Positions 23,682-32,513 of a stretch of 35,553 bases of DNA are shown piece after piece. Position 1 is the first letter of the stretch, and each line of letters starts with the position of its first letter. The notes beneath the pieces are model-generated. The model worked only from the letters and a program-made list of their open reading frames with translations. It did not search any database and was not told the origin of the DNA. Source of the DNA: JBBRNV01 sp038227435 (GTDB taxonomy: Bacteria > Patescibacteriota > Minisyncoccia > Phycocordibacterales > CALRBL01); contig JBBRPW010000002.1 in assembly GCA_038227435.1 (NCBI GenBank), positions 1 through 35,553 of the forward strand. The letters are read 5' to 3'. A program made the translations under genes and the position numbers.

Positions 23682-23693
23682 GCCTTTCGGCCG
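23682..23693 (-). promoter_or_regulatory. Leader stem-loop GGCC-GAAA-GGCC
   Basis: On the minus strand, GGCCGAAAGGCC forms a 4-bp stem closed by a GNRA (GAAA) loop, 19 nt upstream of the ATG at 23662. On the plus strand the same hairpin is followed by GGGTTTTTG, so it could also stop plus-strand transcription. Confidence 0.5.
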
Positions 23694-23745
23694 GGTTTTT
23701 GAGGTACAGAAGTGTGGGTACTTGGATTCGCCACGCCGAATAAAA

Positions 23746-23773
23746 CAATACAATATATTGTTATTTTGTCAAT
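23746..23773 (-). promoter_or_regulatory. TTGACA-16-TATTGT promoter with palindrome
   Basis: On the minus strand, TTGACA (23773-23768), 16 nt and TATTGT (23751-23746). The palindrome ACAATATATTGT (23751-23762) lies in the spacer, as in the 2028-2056 promoter. The predicted leader is about 75 nt, the same as for the minus-strand gene starting at 1945. Confidence 0.65.
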
Positions 23774-23820
23774 AATAGCGAAACTGAGAACTTTTTTAGT
23801 GATTTTTAATTAACTTCGAC

Positions 23821-24999
23821 CTAACAAACGTTTGAAGTATTTGAATACACAATATTCTTAGCCAAAATAATTCCACTAATTAATAGCGCTGCCGCTACAA
23901 AAAATAAATATGGAAGTGTGGTGTAGCTTAATATAATTGCACCAAGGAGTGGTCCGATTACAAACGCAAACGGATGAGAGAGACGCCAAAACTCAATTAC
24001 CTGACTATTGGTGTCGTCAATCTGTTTGAAAAAATAACTTTCAGTTCCAACTTCAACAAAACTTGCTCCCATTCGTAATACAAATAATGTGACTGCCCAA
24101 AGTAGAATTGTGGGCGCCGTAACAAAAGGAATTGCTAAAAAAGAGAAAAACATAATCCAAAGCCCTCCTCGAATAATATTTTTTTCGGCATTAAACATAT
24201 CGGCAAATTTTCCAAGTGGTGATTGAAAAAGGATAAATGAAACTAGAGAAAAGGCGATTGCAATTGATGCATCTTTAATAGTCATACCAAGGACTGAGCT
24301 CAAATAGAGTGGAACGTACACAATCATAAATGTGTATGAAAGTTGTAGTAAAAATGATGCAACAAACACTGATCGTATCTTTTTATTGTGAATAAGTTCA
24401 CGAGCAAGTACACCTGTTTTAACTTGCTTATATACACTGTCTTTGAATCCTCTAAAAAAGACTACATTAACAATTACTAAAGAAAGCATAAAGGCTGCCG
24501 AAAGTAGGTAGGGCGCCATATACACCTGTTGTGCGTTCACAGATACAACAATGAGAGACCCTGATGCCAGTGCAGCAACAGGGGCACATGCATTAAAGAT
24601 CATTAAAAAGAGACCTCGAATAGAACCTGTTTTTGCTCGCTCACTCCAATGCTCTAAATAAATATCGAATGATAGAAAGAAAAGAGGAATGAGTGCGTGA
24701 CGAATAATGAATACCGCGCCAATGAGATATGGATTAGAAGACAATGCCATTACAATTAATGTGAAAAACTCTAAAATTGCACACCACAAAAATAACTTAT
24801 TGTTTCCAACTTTTTGAAGTAGAGGATTGATCGTTAGGAATGCAATAATAGTGAGGATCGATCCGACCGAATAGAGTAAGCTAATTGTAGTATTGCTGAA
24901 GTATTGAAGAAGAAAACTAGAACTAATATATGTAGTGAGGAAGTAGTGTAGGGAAAAAAGAATTGTCGCGCCGTATACGATCGAAAGATTTTTATTCAT
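23821..24999 (-). CDS. MFS transporter
   Basis: 392 residues with about twelve hydrophobic helices in two halves, a major facilitator. Charged loop motifs are weak: GKFADMFNAEKN at the start of the second half resembles the inter-helix loop G-x-x-A-D. It has no substrate-specific signature, so efflux or uptake cannot be decided. The start is supported by TATACT exactly 6 nt before the ATG, located 7 nt before the end of the RNase J gene, so the promoter lies in the intergenic gap and the upstream gene's 3' end. Confidence 0.88.
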   Translation of the reverse strand: MNKNLSIVYGATILFSLHYFLTTYISSSFLLQYFSNTTISLLYSVGSILTIIAFLTINPLLQKVGNNKLFLWCAILEFFTLIVMALSSNPYLIGAVFIIRHALIPLFFLSFDIYLEHWSERAKTGSIRGLFLMIFNACAPVAALASGSLIVVSVNAQQVYMAPYLLSAAFMLSLVIVNVVFFRGFKDSVYKQVKTGVLARELIHNKKIRSVFVASFLLQLSYTFMIVYVPLYLSSVLGMTIKDASIAIAFSLVSFILFQSPLGKFADMFNAEKNIIRGGLWIMFFSFLAIPFVTAPTILLWAVTLFVLRMGASFVEVGTESYFFKQIDDTNSQVIEFWRLSHPFAFVIGPLLGAIILSYTTLPYLFFVAAALLISGIILAKNIVYSNTSNVC

Positions 25000-25005
25000 T
25001 CAACC

Positions 25006-25011
25006 AGTATA
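25006..25011 (-). promoter_or_regulatory. -10 box TATACT, leaderless spacing (MFS gene)
   Basis: On the minus strand TATACT, then GGTTGA (6 nt), then the ATG at 24999. Any -35 contact would be inside the end of the RNase J coding region. Confidence 0.75.
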
Positions 25012-25020
25012 ACGTAAAAT

Positions 25021-27123
25021 CTATACAGTTCTAATAACCGTAATAATAATCGGCTTCTTTGCAGTTTCTTGGAATAGGAATCGTCCAACTTCATCGTTTA
25101 CAATATTTTTTACGTAGTCGAAATTAATGTTGTTTCCATCATTGTCAGTTCGCACTTGTGCGCCTGGGCGGGGAGCGGCATTAAGATTAATATTTCGTTC
25201 AATTGATCGTTTAATAATAAATCGAACTTCTCGCAAAATGTCTTGTGATTCTTGTAAGTACACAGATCCTCTTGAAATAATGTCAGGCGATTGTCGAATC
25301 TTTCCAGTTTTCTGATCAAGCAAAGCAAAGATTACAAAGATTCCGTCTTGGCTCAAAATTTGTCGATCTCGCATCACTACTTCTTGAATGTCTCCCACAG
25401 TAAAACCGTCTACAGTAACTGCAGCTGATGGAGCCTTTTCTTTAAGCACTACCATCTTCTTTCCTTCATCTTGAATTTCAATAATAGTTCCGTCATCTGG
25501 TACTACAATGTTCTCTTCTTTCATTCCTAAGTCCATTGCAAGTTGAGCATGGAGTTTTAGCATGTAGTGAGATCCGTGAATTGGAATAAAGAATTTAGGT
25601 TTAATTTTTCGGTGGAGCCATTCAATTTCACCTCGGTTTCCGTGACCTGTTGAGTGAATGTATACATCTGACGTTCGATATTCAATAATCTTGGCTCCTT
25701 GGCGCGACAAATTATCTTTCAATTTCTGCACCGCTTTTTCATTTCCAGGAATAATTGATGATGAAAGAAGCACTGTGTCTCGTGGAGTTAGTTGTAAGTA
25801 TTTGTAATTCTTAACTGACATTCGGCTAAGCGCCGCAAATTCATCTCCTTGAGCACCTGTAGCAATAACTACAATTTTATCAGGCGCATATTTATCCATG
25901 TCGCGTGCATCAATAATCGTGTCTTTCTTTACATTCAAAAGACCAGCGAGTGTGGCAATTTCCACATTTGTTTTCATTGTTCGTCCTTCAACCACGACTT
26001 TCTTTCCGTACTTCTCCGCACTCATAATCATATTAATGATTCGCTCAAGTTGTGAAGCAAACAATCCAACAATTAATCGTCCTTTAATTGATTTGATAAT
26101 TTCATCAAGGTTTTCATGTACTAATCGTTCAGGAGTTGAAAATCCAGGGTTGGCAACGTTTGTAGAATCGGAAAGCATACAAAGCACATTCATAGTGTCG
26201 AACACCTTATATTCTTTTTCTTCTCGCTCAGATGGAATTCCATCAGTGTGCTCAAGTTTATAATCTCCAGGAGTTACAACGGCTCCGTATGGAGTTTCAA
26301 TAATAATTCCCATTGAATCTGGAATCGTATGTGTTACTCCAAAAAACGACACAATTAAGTTTCCAATTTTTAGTTTTTCATTTTTCTCTACAATTTTATA
26401 GTCAACAGGGGGAAGATGAGGAAATTCTGTTTGTCGTTTCTTAATCATTAATGCCGAAAGATTTCGAGTGTAGAGTGGTGGGTTTCCAATTCGATCCATA
26501 ATGAAGGGAAGTCCTCCAATGTGGTCGAGGTGGGCGTGCGTAATGATCATAGCTCGAACACGATCTTTTCGATCTTCTAAATATCGAGTGTTAGGTAAAA
26601 TATAATCGATACCCGGTGTCCCTTCTTCTTTAAATTGAAAACCAGCGTCGATTACAATAATGTCATCACCAATTTCAATGGCAGTCATGTTTTTTCCAAT
26701 TTCCTCTACTCCTCCAAGTGGAATGATTCGAATGTTTTGTCCTACGAGTGGAATTTCATTCTCTCGTTTTGTAAGAGGTTGAGATGTTGAAGGTCGAATA
26801 CGTCTGTGTTCCGGGCGCTTCATTCGTGAGATTGGTCGGTTTCGACTCCGTGCGCGTACAGGAGCACCTGTTCCGGGGCCAGCTGGTGCTGCCGTTGGAG
26901 CTCCAGGAGCGGCTGTTGTTGTGGCAGCAGGCATGGCTGGAGCGGCATCTACTGCGGCCACACTTCCACGACTTTGATGTGGATATGAAGATTTTCTAAA
27001 GCTTCCTTCAGTTCCGAGCATGTCGGTTGCGGCATGTACTCCGGTACTTCTCGTATTTTTTGGGTCGGGAGTAAGGGCTGCAACAACTGCTCCTAATGGT
27101 GATTTGTTTTCTGATGTGTTCAT
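25021..27123 (-). CDS. rnj: Ribonuclease J with long N-terminal extension
   Basis: 700 residues, against about 555 in Bacillus. Residues 1-120 are low-complexity Ala/Pro/Thr/Gly and then Arg-rich (RARSRNRPISRMKRPEHRRIR). The metallo-beta-lactamase domain follows, with IRIIPLGGVEEIGKNM and the zinc motif H196-A-H-L-D200-H201. The beta-CASP domain holds MLSDSTNVANPG, and the metal-binding tail carries YIHSTGHGNRGEIEWLHRKIKPKFFIPIHG. The enzyme combines 5'-3' exo- and endonuclease activity in mRNA decay and rRNA maturation. It is of interest here because leaderless transcripts lack a 5' UTR. TATTAT lies 11 nt before the ATG on the minus strand. Confidence 0.96.
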   Translation of the reverse strand: MNTSENKSPLGAVVAALTPDPKNTRSTGVHAATDMLGTEGSFRKSSYPHQSRGSVAAVDAAPAMPAATTTAAPGAPTAAPAGPGTGAPVRARSRNRPISRMKRPEHRRIRPSTSQPLTKRENEIPLVGQNIRIIPLGGVEEIGKNMTAIEIGDDIIVIDAGFQFKEEGTPGIDYILPNTRYLEDRKDRVRAMIITHAHLDHIGGLPFIMDRIGNPPLYTRNLSALMIKKRQTEFPHLPPVDYKIVEKNEKLKIGNLIVSFFGVTHTIPDSMGIIIETPYGAVVTPGDYKLEHTDGIPSEREEKEYKVFDTMNVLCMLSDSTNVANPGFSTPERLVHENLDEIIKSIKGRLIVGLFASQLERIINMIMSAEKYGKKVVVEGRTMKTNVEIATLAGLLNVKKDTIIDARDMDKYAPDKIVVIATGAQGDEFAALSRMSVKNYKYLQLTPRDTVLLSSSIIPGNEKAVQKLKDNLSRQGAKIIEYRTSDVYIHSTGHGNRGEIEWLHRKIKPKFFIPIHGSHYMLKLHAQLAMDLGMKEENIVVPDDGTIIEIQDEGKKMVVLKEKAPSAAVTVDGFTVGDIQEVVMRDRQILSQDGIFVIFALLDQKTGKIRQSPDIISRGSVYLQESQDILREVRFIIKRSIERNINLNAAPRPGAQVRTDNDGNNINFDYVKNIVNDEVGRFLFQETAKKPIIITVIRTV

Positions 27124-27192
27124 ATATGTATTTGATAATAATGTTAATTAATAATTTTTTATAATTTATATTTGATTTCTAATATGTAAATT

Positions 27193-28992
27193 TTATTGGT
27201 TGAATGTATTGAAGATTGGCCAGATACGCTGTTGTTCGATGGATGATTCGGTAATGTTAGTAAATCGGTTATACGGTTCTAAAATTCCTCCGGTATACAC
27301 TCCTTTCATTTCTTTCGGTATCACGTATACATATGACGGTGAGAATAAGAAGATTGTTGGAAGTTCGGAAGTAATAGAATCGTTAACGATTCTGAAATCA
27401 TTTTGGAGAATAGTTCTATCTGTTGTTGTTGCTTTTCGAATCCGTTCAAGGGCTGCATCAACATTTTTATTACTATATCCACTAATATTTACCCCTGGGT
27501 CTTTTCGTTCCGAAGAATGCCAGAAAGGATAGAGATCGAGACTACGTGGAATTACTAAACCGAAAAGTAATGCGTCGAAATTTCTATTCTTAATTACTTT
27601 TTGATTTAATTCTTCACCTTCGTATGTCTGTAACTTAACGTCGATCCCTAATGCTTTCCATGATTCTTGAATTATTTTTCCTGCTCGTTCAAGTTCGGTA
27701 CCTGAAACAGTGCTTAAGGTAATACTAATTTGTGACGGAACTTTTTCAGAACTTTTCTTTTCAGTTAATTTACCCTCATCATTTAATACGTATCCTGCTT
27801 CAGTTAATAAATTTTTTGCAGCCTCTACATTATATGAACCAAGTGTTGGTGCGGTTGTTGAAGCAGTGGTACTTCCTACAAAACTAGCTATCGGAATAAG
27901 TGGATTAAATGCTGAAGAGAAAGGTCCCGTCTCGATATTTCCAAAACTAAATAATGCATTATCAATTAAATCTTGTCGTCTAATTGATAATGAAAGGGCC
28001 TGTTTAAACTTTACGTTTGAAAGTGCCACTTTAAGCTGAGGAGAGAGTGAGGCGTTTCCTTGTCCAAAGAATACACCAAAAAGGCGCGGTTGTGAAAGGG
28101 GGATAAGCACACCATTTTTCCCCTCAATAATACTCCTATTTTGAAGAGCTATTTCAGGGCTAAGACCTTGCATGCTATCGATTTTACCTTCGGTATATGC
28201 CCGAAGCATTTCATCTTCCGTTTTATAAAATGTAAATACAATTTCACTAATGTATGGTTCTCCGCCAATTGCTTTCTTAAATGCTTTTATATGATATTCC
28301 GATGGAAGCCCATTTGTATCGCGAATAATTGAATCAAATTTATATGGGCCAGAACCGATTGGTTCAAGATTGTAAATACTTAACGTAAATTCATCAGTGT
28401 CGGCATTATTCCAAATATGTTTTGGTAAAATACCAAGCGTTAAGTTGTAGATAAAAGGATAAAAGGGCTCCTTCAGTGTAAACACAACTGTTTGAGGATT
28501 TGGAGTTTGAACATCAACTCCTTGCCACTTCACTCCTTCTGGACTTTTAATGCTATTGTCCTTCGCAGTTAAAATAGTATAAGCCACATCTTCTGAAGTA
28601 ACTGGTTTTCCATCATGGAAGACTGCATTTTTTCGAATTGTCACTGTATATGTTTTTCCATCGGCCGACGTATCAATTTTTTCTGCTAAATCAGGAACAA
28701 TTTTTCCATTTGAATCTATTCGAACCAGTCCTGAATAAATAAGAGCACCTATATCTTTTCCGGTATCTGTTACTGCAAGGAGTGGATTTATAAAACGTGG
28801 GTAGCCAACAACACCTTCACGTAAAATTCCGCCATGCTTTGGTACTTCAACAGTAAATGCCTGAGCGCTGAACCATGTAAGAGTAAGAGCACTAACTGTA
28901 AGCACTACTGCAGCAATCCAAAAAACCGCTTTTTCAAGTGGGCCGAATTTTCGATATAAATTGTTAAATGCATTAGAGAATCGATGCTTCAT
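27193..28992 (-). CDS. Oligopeptide ABC transporter substrate-binding protein (SBP_bac_5)
   Basis: 599 residues. An N-terminal transmembrane helix (about 21-45) without a lipobox anchors it. The mature part matches family 5 solute-binding proteins: GGILREGVVGYPRFINPLLAVTDTG, DLAEKIDTSADGKTYTVTIRKNAVFHDGKPVTSEDVAYT and NLEPIGSGPYKF. No permease or ATPase genes are adjacent. The probable promoter TATAAT (minus, 29034-29029) gives a leader of about 30 nt containing a small GGGC-CAA-GCCC hairpin (29003-29013). Confidence 0.93.
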   Translation of the reverse strand: MKHRFSNAFNNLYRKFGPLEKAVFWIAAVVLTVSALTLTWFSAQAFTVEVPKHGGILREGVVGYPRFINPLLAVTDTGKDIGALIYSGLVRIDSNGKIVPDLAEKIDTSADGKTYTVTIRKNAVFHDGKPVTSEDVAYTILTAKDNSIKSPEGVKWQGVDVQTPNPQTVVFTLKEPFYPFIYNLTLGILPKHIWNNADTDEFTLSIYNLEPIGSGPYKFDSIIRDTNGLPSEYHIKAFKKAIGGEPYISEIVFTFYKTEDEMLRAYTEGKIDSMQGLSPEIALQNRSIIEGKNGVLIPLSQPRLFGVFFGQGNASLSPQLKVALSNVKFKQALSLSIRRQDLIDNALFSFGNIETGPFSSAFNPLIPIASFVGSTTASTTAPTLGSYNVEAAKNLLTEAGYVLNDEGKLTEKKSSEKVPSQISITLSTVSGTELERAGKIIQESWKALGIDVKLQTYEGEELNQKVIKNRNFDALLFGLVIPRSLDLYPFWHSSERKDPGVNISGYSNKNVDAALERIRKATTTDRTILQNDFRIVNDSITSELPTIFLFSPSYVYVIPKEMKGVYTGGILEPYNRFTNITESSIEQQRIWPIFNTFNQ

Positions 28993-29052
28993 GGTGCGAG
29001 AAGGGCCAAGCCCTCAAAATTAGAATATATTATATATAGAACGAGCTTAGTA

Positions 29053-29292
29053 TTAAGCAACGAGCGTAAGAATGGTAGTAGCGATAAATAAAATCGATAT
29101 AACAATAGTAAAACTGAAGAGGAATTTATCAAACCCTCGACGTGTATTGTAAGTAGATCCTAAATCCGCACCTCCAAAAGTGCTTCCTAAACTGGCTTCA
29201 GAACGCTGTAAAACAACGCCTAAAATCATAAGAACGGCTAAAATAATCTCTATATATGGGAGAAACCTTGATAATGATGTGACGAATGTCAT
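29053..29292 (-). CDS. secG: Preprotein translocase subunit SecG
   Basis: 79 residues from the ATG at 29292 (MTFVTSLSRFLPY). Two hydrophobic helices frame the SecG core VLQRSEASLGSTFGGADLGSTYNTRRGFDKFLF. The start at 29292 is preferred over an in-frame TTG at 29310 because TATTAT lies 7 nt upstream of this ATG and overlaps that TTG region. SecG assists SecYE-mediated export. The 111-nt gap to lemA holds two divergent, near-leaderless promoters. Confidence 0.93.
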   Translation of the reverse strand: MTFVTSLSRFLPYIEIILAVLMILGVVLQRSEASLGSTFGGADLGSTYNTRRGFDKFLFSFTIVISILFIATTILTLVA

Positions 29293-29299
29293 TTCCACA

Positions 29300-29305
29300 A
29301 TAATA
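29300..29305 (-). promoter_or_regulatory. -10 box TATTAT, 7 nt before the secG ATG
   Basis: On the minus strand TATTAT, then TGTGGAA, then the ATG at 29292. The spacing fits a leader of zero or one nucleotide. Confidence 0.6.
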
Positions 29306-29391
29306 GCCAAGATTTCGTGGAAGTCAATCTAACCTTGTAGAAGAATTAATAATGTAAAAAAGCGTTTTATTGTTTTTGTAGCCATTTAATC

Positions 29392-29397
29392 TATACT
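29392..29397 (+). promoter_or_regulatory. -10 box TATACT, leaderless spacing (lemA)
   Basis: TATACT, then ACTCAT (6 nt), then the ATG at 29404. A TTGTTT at 29370-29375 with a 16-nt spacer is a possible -35. Confidence 0.78.
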
Positions 29398-29403
29398 ACT
29401 CAT

Positions 29404-30033
29404 ATGCAAAAAGGATTAATTATCACATTGGTTATTATTGTTATTTTAGGATTATTCGCTGCAAGTTCATACAATGGACTCTTAGCCAAGAGTCAGGCGG
29501 TAGACGCTTCATGGGGAGCTGTGCAAACTGATTATCAACGTCGATCAGATCTTGTTCCAAACCTTGTAAGTACCGTAAAAGGTGCTGCTGGTTTTGAACA
29601 ACAAACATTAGTGGCAGTTGTTGATGCTCGTGCAAAAGCAACGAGTGTAAACTTTAATGCATCAGATGCGACTCCTGAAAATATTGCTAAGTTTCAAGCA
29701 GCACAAGGGCAATTATCAGGAGCACTTAGTAGATTGTTAGTTGTTTCTGAAAATTACCCACAACTAAGAGCAACAGAGGCGTTTGCTAACTTACAATCTC
29801 AACTTGAAGGAACAGAAAATCGAATTGCAACTTCAAGAAAAGATTTTAACAACACAGTACAACCTTACAACATTGCAGTTAAAGGATTTCCAGGAATAAT
29901 TTTCGCAAAAATATTTGGATTTCAAGAACGAGGATATTTCGCAGCAGACGCAGCCGCACAAACTGTACCTAAAGTAGATTTCGGAACAGGAGTTCAAGGA
30001 GGAACACAACAAAAACCAGTTTTGGTTCAGTAA
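29404..30033 (+). CDS. lemA: LemA family protein
   Basis: 209 residues. An N-terminal transmembrane helix (about 4-22) is followed by the conserved helical LemA core: YNGLLAKSQAVDASWGAVQTDYQRRSDLVPNLVSTVKG, SENYPQLRATEAFANLQSQLEGTENRIA and RKDFNNTVQPYNIAVKGFPG. The function is unknown; an extracytoplasmic coiled-coil domain is expected. It is paired with a TPM-domain protein 16 nt downstream, a very common association. The start is supported by the -10 box at 29392. Confidence 0.96.
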   Translation: MQKGLIITLVIIVILGLFAASSYNGLLAKSQAVDASWGAVQTDYQRRSDLVPNLVSTVKGAAGFEQQTLVAVVDARAKATSVNFNASDATPENIAKFQAAQGQLSGALSRLLVVSENYPQLRATEAFANLQSQLEGTENRIATSRKDFNNTVQPYNIAVKGFPGIIFAKIFGFQERGYFAADAAAQTVPKVDFGTGVQGGTQQKPVLVQ

Positions 30034-30049
30034 TTAATTAACGTAAGGA

Positions 30050-31024
30050 ATGAAATATAAAATTCCTCGAATAGTGACTACACTTTTCTCTATTTTTTTG
30101 GGAATTTTGTTATTGCTTTCTGGAATTTTTCCTTCTTTAACTCAAGTTGCGAATGCGGCTGACTTTGTAATTCCGGATTCGGCTCCTAAATATGTAAATG
30201 ATTTTGCCGGAATTATGAGTCCGAGTGGCGTTGAAGACCTCAATATAGAATTACATGATTATGACCTAAAAAATGGTATTCAAATTGTTGTGGCAACATT
30301 TCCTTCACTTAATGGCAATGAAATTTCATCTTTAGCAACAGAAACATTTAGAAAATGGGGAATTGGACATGGGAAAAAACCTGACGGCACTGCATTAAAC
30401 AACGGTGTATTATTTTTAATTGCTCCTAATGAAAGGGTAGCTTTCATTAGTGTTGGATACGGACTAGAAGGAGTATTAACTGACCTCCAATCATCATCTA
30501 TTGTTCGAAATATTTCTATTCCAGAATTTAAAAATAATAATTATGAAGGGGGAATTGTGGCCGGCACGCAAGCAATTGAAAAACTAGTAATAGGTGAAGC
30601 TGTCTCAGGTTTAGAAGATACATCATATAGTTCTAGGAGTGCTAATCGTCTTTTTGGGAGAAATATCCAAATTCTTTTCTTTTTTGGATTGTTCCTGCTT
30701 CAGATTTTGAGTTCAATATTAGGAAGTACAAAATCATGGTGGTTAGGAGGGGTGCTTGGAGGAGTAGCCGGAATAATTGTGGGAATATTTTTCGGTTTTT
30801 TCTTTGTTGGAATTATTTCTATCGTTGGTTTGGCATTGCTCGGTTTATTGTTTGATTACATTGTTTCGAAAAATTATCGAAAAGGAGGCCGAGGTGGAGG
30901 TGGAATGCCTTGGTTTATAGGAGGTGGTGGAGATTCAGGCGGTTCTAACGGAGGAGGATGGGGAGGTGGATTTTCAGGTGGAGGCGGATCATCGGGCGGA
31001 GGTGGTGGAGGTGGAAGTTGGTAA
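30050..31024 (+). CDS. TPM-domain (YgcG-type) secreted/membrane protein
   Basis: 324 residues. A signal peptide (1-36, ending ANA) precedes the TPM domain (about 43-185), with YVNDFAGIMSPSGVEDLNIEL, IQIVVATFPSLNG, NNGVLFLIAPNERVAFISVGYGLEG and the conserved GI-x-AG. Two or three hydrophobic helices (about 208-275) follow. The C-terminus is an extreme Gly/Ser-rich tail (about 285-324) ending GGGGSW. TPM domains are proposed phosphatases or membrane chaperones. It is in an operon with lemA. GTAAGGA directly abuts the ATG and is too close to act as a Shine-Dalgarno. Confidence 0.93.
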   Translation: MKYKIPRIVTTLFSIFLGILLLLSGIFPSLTQVANAADFVIPDSAPKYVNDFAGIMSPSGVEDLNIELHDYDLKNGIQIVVATFPSLNGNEISSLATETFRKWGIGHGKKPDGTALNNGVLFLIAPNERVAFISVGYGLEGVLTDLQSSSIVRNISIPEFKNNNYEGGIVAGTQAIEKLVIGEAVSGLEDTSYSSRSANRLFGRNIQILFFFGLFLLQILSSILGSTKSWWLGGVLGGVAGIIVGIFFGFFFVGIISIVGLALLGLLFDYIVSKNYRKGGRGGGGMPWFIGGGGDSGGSNGGGWGGGFSGGGGSSGGGGGGGSW

Positions 31025-31087
31025 TTACTATTTCTTAGACACGGAGACTAAGCAAAAACCTGTGGAGATGTTGGGTGTTGTCTGTGG

Positions 31088-31093
31088 TATAAT
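31088..31093 (+). promoter_or_regulatory. Extended -10 (TGG-TATAAT), leaderless spacing
   Basis: TATAAT, then TTTTAT (6 nt), then the ATG at 31100. A TGn extension precedes the hexamer. Confidence 0.8.
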
Positions 31094-31099
31094 TTTTAT

Positions 31100-31621
31100 A
31101 TGAATCACGAAGATCCAATGAAAGAAACACGGGCGCACTTTGGAAAACATGAAGGTGCTGGAGAGAACAATGGAAAACTTCTTGATACGCTAGATAAGAT
31201 TCACGACTCCTTAGGATCACCTGAAGCTGAGAAAAAAGACGAAGCTCTAATTGCGTTCTCTAAGGTAATGGTCGAGCAAAAAGATTTTGCTCTTACAATT
31301 ATTTATGCAGATGAACAAACAAGAAAAAGTAAGGAATTTACCGATCTCTTATCTGATCCTGTTTTTAGCCGAATGCTTGACCTATATCCAATAATTAACA
31401 GCTCCGTATTTGACGATCCAATGTTTCATCCTGGTAGAAATATGAGCGATGACGTAGAGCTTGTTGCCGATTTAAATCAATCATCGGGCGCAGAGGCCTT
31501 GGCAAGAATTACTGAACATGAAAATGCATTAAATACATATAGCCGAATGCTTACTGCATATGGCGTGTTCGGAGAAGTGGGATTAGGCGAGGCTTCAGTT
31601 TCTAAACAGGACCTGAAATAG
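31100..31621 (+). CDS. Soluble hypothetical protein
   Basis: 173 residues, acidic, predicted mostly helical, no signal peptide or transmembrane segment. No family was recognised. The first 30 residues are His/Glu/Gly-rich and probably disordered; residues 30-150 form a likely helical domain (KLLDTLDKIHDSLG, ALIAFSKVMVEQKDFALTII, FTDLLSDPVFSRMLDLYP). Expression as a separate unit is suggested by the leaderless TATAAT. It lies between the lemA/TPM operon and another single-gene unit. Confidence 0.75.
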   Translation: MNHEDPMKETRAHFGKHEGAGENNGKLLDTLDKIHDSLGSPEAEKKDEALIAFSKVMVEQKDFALTIIYADEQTRKSKEFTDLLSDPVFSRMLDLYPIINSSVFDDPMFHPGRNMSDDVELVADLNQSSGAEALARITEHENALNTYSRMLTAYGVFGEVGLGEASVSKQDLK

Positions 31622-31729
31622 CAATATTCTCTTTTTTATTTTTCAAATAAAATTGCAATAACAGGAAGGGTGTGAATTTTTGTATTGCTATCACTAAAAT
31701 AATAACCATTGCTTTCTGCGGATAAGTGC

Positions 31730-31735
31730 TATGCT
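31730..31735 (+). promoter_or_regulatory. Extended -10 (TGC-TATGCT), leaderless spacing
   Basis: TATGCT, then ATTAGT (6 nt), then the ATG at 31742. It decides the start of the following gene, since an ATG 33 nt upstream lies before the promoter. Confidence 0.72.
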
Positions 31736-31741
31736 ATTAGT

Positions 31742-32407
31742 ATGAAAAACAAACAACGTGGATCAACGGGCATCATAATTGCCATTATTGTCGCAGTTAT
31801 ATTAATTGGGGCAGGTTTTTACTTCGCAAATCGAAATAGTAGTGAAGTAGGTACAAATGAGTACAACAACACACCAGGTACAACAAGTAATACTAATACA
31901 GGCGGAAATACAGGAGGAACATACAACTCAAATACAGGCGGAAATACTGGATCAACTGGAAATACAAATACTGGTGGAACTATAAAAGGTGGAACAGGAA
32001 GTACAACAGTTGCAGCAACAACAACGATCGACGTATCAGGAACTTGGAAAACATATACCGACCGAAATAATCTATTCACAGTAGATTATCCAGGAGTTTG
32101 GGCTGCACCAAAAACAGTAACATTGGGAGATCAATATGTTGTTGATTTTGGAAATACAGTAAAAGTTTCTACTGGAACATATTACGGACAATCAATTGAT
32201 AAAAACATGACATTGGCGCAGCTTGTAGAAAATGTGAAAGTAAAATCAACTATAACAGTAAGTAATCGGTCAGGATTCCGAGTAGGAAATACCGTATATC
32301 TTCCACTTAAAGTTAATGATCCAACTCAAATCATGAGTATCACACGAGGTAATTTAGACGAAGCAACATTTATTAAGCTTCTAGCAACAGTAAAGATTAA
32401 GCAATAA
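31742..32407 (+). CDS. Membrane-anchored hypothetical protein with Thr/Gly/Asn repeat linker
   Basis: 221 residues from the ATG at 31742. A transmembrane helix (about 9-30, TGIIIAIIVAVILIGAGFYFA) is followed by an imperfect tandem repeat linker (about 45-90, units like NTGGNTG). An extracytoplasmic domain of about 115 residues starts at TWKTYTDRNNLFTVDYPGVW; this resembles the PsbP-like/DUF1795 opening of many CPR surface proteins. The start at 31742 is chosen over 31709 because the -10 box at 31730 lies between them and places +1 on this ATG. A strong terminator follows. Confidence 0.8.
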   Translation: MKNKQRGSTGIIIAIIVAVILIGAGFYFANRNSSEVGTNEYNNTPGTTSNTNTGGNTGGTYNSNTGGNTGSTGNTNTGGTIKGGTGSTTVAATTTIDVSGTWKTYTDRNNLFTVDYPGVWAAPKTVTLGDQYVVDFGNTVKVSTGTYYGQSIDKNMTLAQLVENVKVKSTITVSNRSGFRVGNTVYLPLKVNDPTQIMSITRGNLDEATFIKLLATVKIKQ

Positions 32408-32460
32408 TAAACTTGCGATAAAGATTACGTAAAGTAATCATTAAGTATTTTTGCAAAATA

Positions 32461-32493
32461 AAAAACTGTCTCACTTGAGGCAGTTTTTTGTTT
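32461..32493. terminator. Intrinsic terminator between convergent genes
   Basis: AAAAACTGTCTC (32461-32472), loop ACTT and GAGGCAGTTTTT (32477-32488) form a 12-bp stem with one G-U pair, followed by TG-TTTT. The A-rich 5' side makes it usable for the minus-strand gene ending at 32514 as well. Confidence 0.9.
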
Positions 32494-32513
32494 TCAATAA
32501 AATGCTCAGGTCC

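Noticed and set aside
29293..29310. TTG start for a longer SecG
   Set aside because: The extension overlaps the -10 box TATTAT, and the ATG at 29292 gives a normal SecG N-terminus.
31709..31741. Earlier ATG adding 11 residues before MKNKQRG
   Set aside because: It precedes the -10 box at 31730, so it would not be in the predicted transcript; the extra residues contribute nothing to the membrane anchor.
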